From Methanospirillum sp. (GTDB lineage Archaea > Halobacteriota > Methanomicrobia > Methanomicrobiales > Methanospirillaceae): DNA of 5,625 nt. Below are positions 5,442 through 5,625 of this stretch, one piece after another. The stretch spans positions 1 through 5,625 of the forward strand of contig JAQVIE010000099.1 in NCBI GenBank assembly GCA_028695895.1. Direction: 5' to 3'. Within the stretch, counting starts at the first letter, position 1; each line of letters starts with the position of its first letter. The notes beneath the pieces are model-generated. The model was not told the DNA's origin. It was given only the letters and a program-made list of their open reading frames with translations, and did no database searches. The translations under genes and the position numbers were made by a program.

Positions 5442-5625
5442 ATGGGAATTGAAAAATTAATTGAAGGAAACCAAGCTTTCGTTGAAAATGAGTACGCAGA
5501 GAACATTGAATATTATAAAGGCCTTTTAAGTGGACAAAATCCGCATGTAATGCTTATAGGGTGCTGTGAGTCAAGGGTTGTCCCCGAGATAACATGAAAT
5601 GCAAAACCCGGTGAGATCTTTGTTT
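5442..5625 (+). pseudogene. Beta-class carbonic anhydrase, partial, interrupted by an in-frame TGA
   Basis: The reading frame from 5442 gives a typical small beta-carbonic anhydrase start (KLIEGNQAFVE), then VMLIGCCESRVVPEIT. A TGA at 5595-5597 (codon 52) follows, and after it the same frame resumes with NAKPGEIFV, just as in intact relatives. The family interconverts CO2 and bicarbonate with a zinc held by Cys, His, Cys; Cys41 is the first ligand here. The expected CSDSR has become CCESR, so the Asp of the usual Asp-Arg pair is Glu. The stop replaces a residue without shifting the frame, so it is a point change, a base-call error or read-through. TGA ends two other genes in this window, so general recoding is unlikely. 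With fdhAB nearby, an intact version would handle CO2 from formate. The gene runs off the window, so the second half is unseen. Confidence 0.7.

Noticed and set aside
5595..5597. TGA read as selenocysteine or tryptophan
   Set aside because: The position is not a catalytic Cys/Sec site in the family, and TGA is a true stop of the 98- and 73-aa genes here. A Trp reading cannot be excluded but has no support.
1..5625. tRNA, rRNA, CRISPR array or riboswitch
   Set aside because: Gene-free stretches are short (the largest is 135 bp), and none shows tRNA-like arms, repeat-spacer periodicity or a recognisable aptamer.

Overview
The window looks like the chromosome of a formate-using methanogenic archaeon. 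The order Methanomicrobiales, perhaps a Methanospirillum-like organism, is my inference. The basis is an F420-dependent formate dehydrogenase pair (fdhA-fdhB), archaeal-style GGAGG/AGGTGA ribosome binding sites, TTG and GTG starts next to ATG, and a small beta-class carbonic anhydrase of the type seen near formate metabolism in methanogens.

Layout. Positions 1-2265 (+) hold the C-terminal half of fdhA and a complete fdhB, which together oxidise formate and reduce coenzyme F420. fdhB meets, tail to tail and with a 5-bp gap, a minus-strand gene (2271-2834). That gene encodes a zinc-ribbon plus helix-turn-helix protein resembling the front end of a transposase without the catalytic domain. A 9-bp direct repeat lies just outside its two ends.

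Positions 5306 down to 2917 (-) form a tightly packed six-gene run with gaps of 2 and 10 bp, two ATGA stop/start overlaps and one longer overlap. In transcription order it encodes: a 270-aa protein with a duplicated barrel-like N-terminus, a long amphipathic helical middle and an RCK_C (TrkA-C) ligand-binding domain; a 125-aa single-pass membrane coiled-coil protein; three small coiled-coil proteins (98, 73 and 114 aa) that share a motif and are evidently tandem paralogs, the last with its own membrane anchor; and a 121-aa protein with four CxxC pairs. I recognise no named system here. It reads as a membrane-tethered coiled-coil assembly with a ligand-sensing subunit and is the main candidate for something undescribed.

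Positions 5307-5441 form a divergent promoter region. From 5442 (+) a beta-carbonic anhydrase gene starts with a good ribosome binding site, but it has an in-frame TGA at codon 52 and a Glu in place of the usual active-site Asp. It is probably a pseudogene or carries a sequence error. The gene continues past the window edge.

No tRNA, rRNA or CRISPR array was seen.
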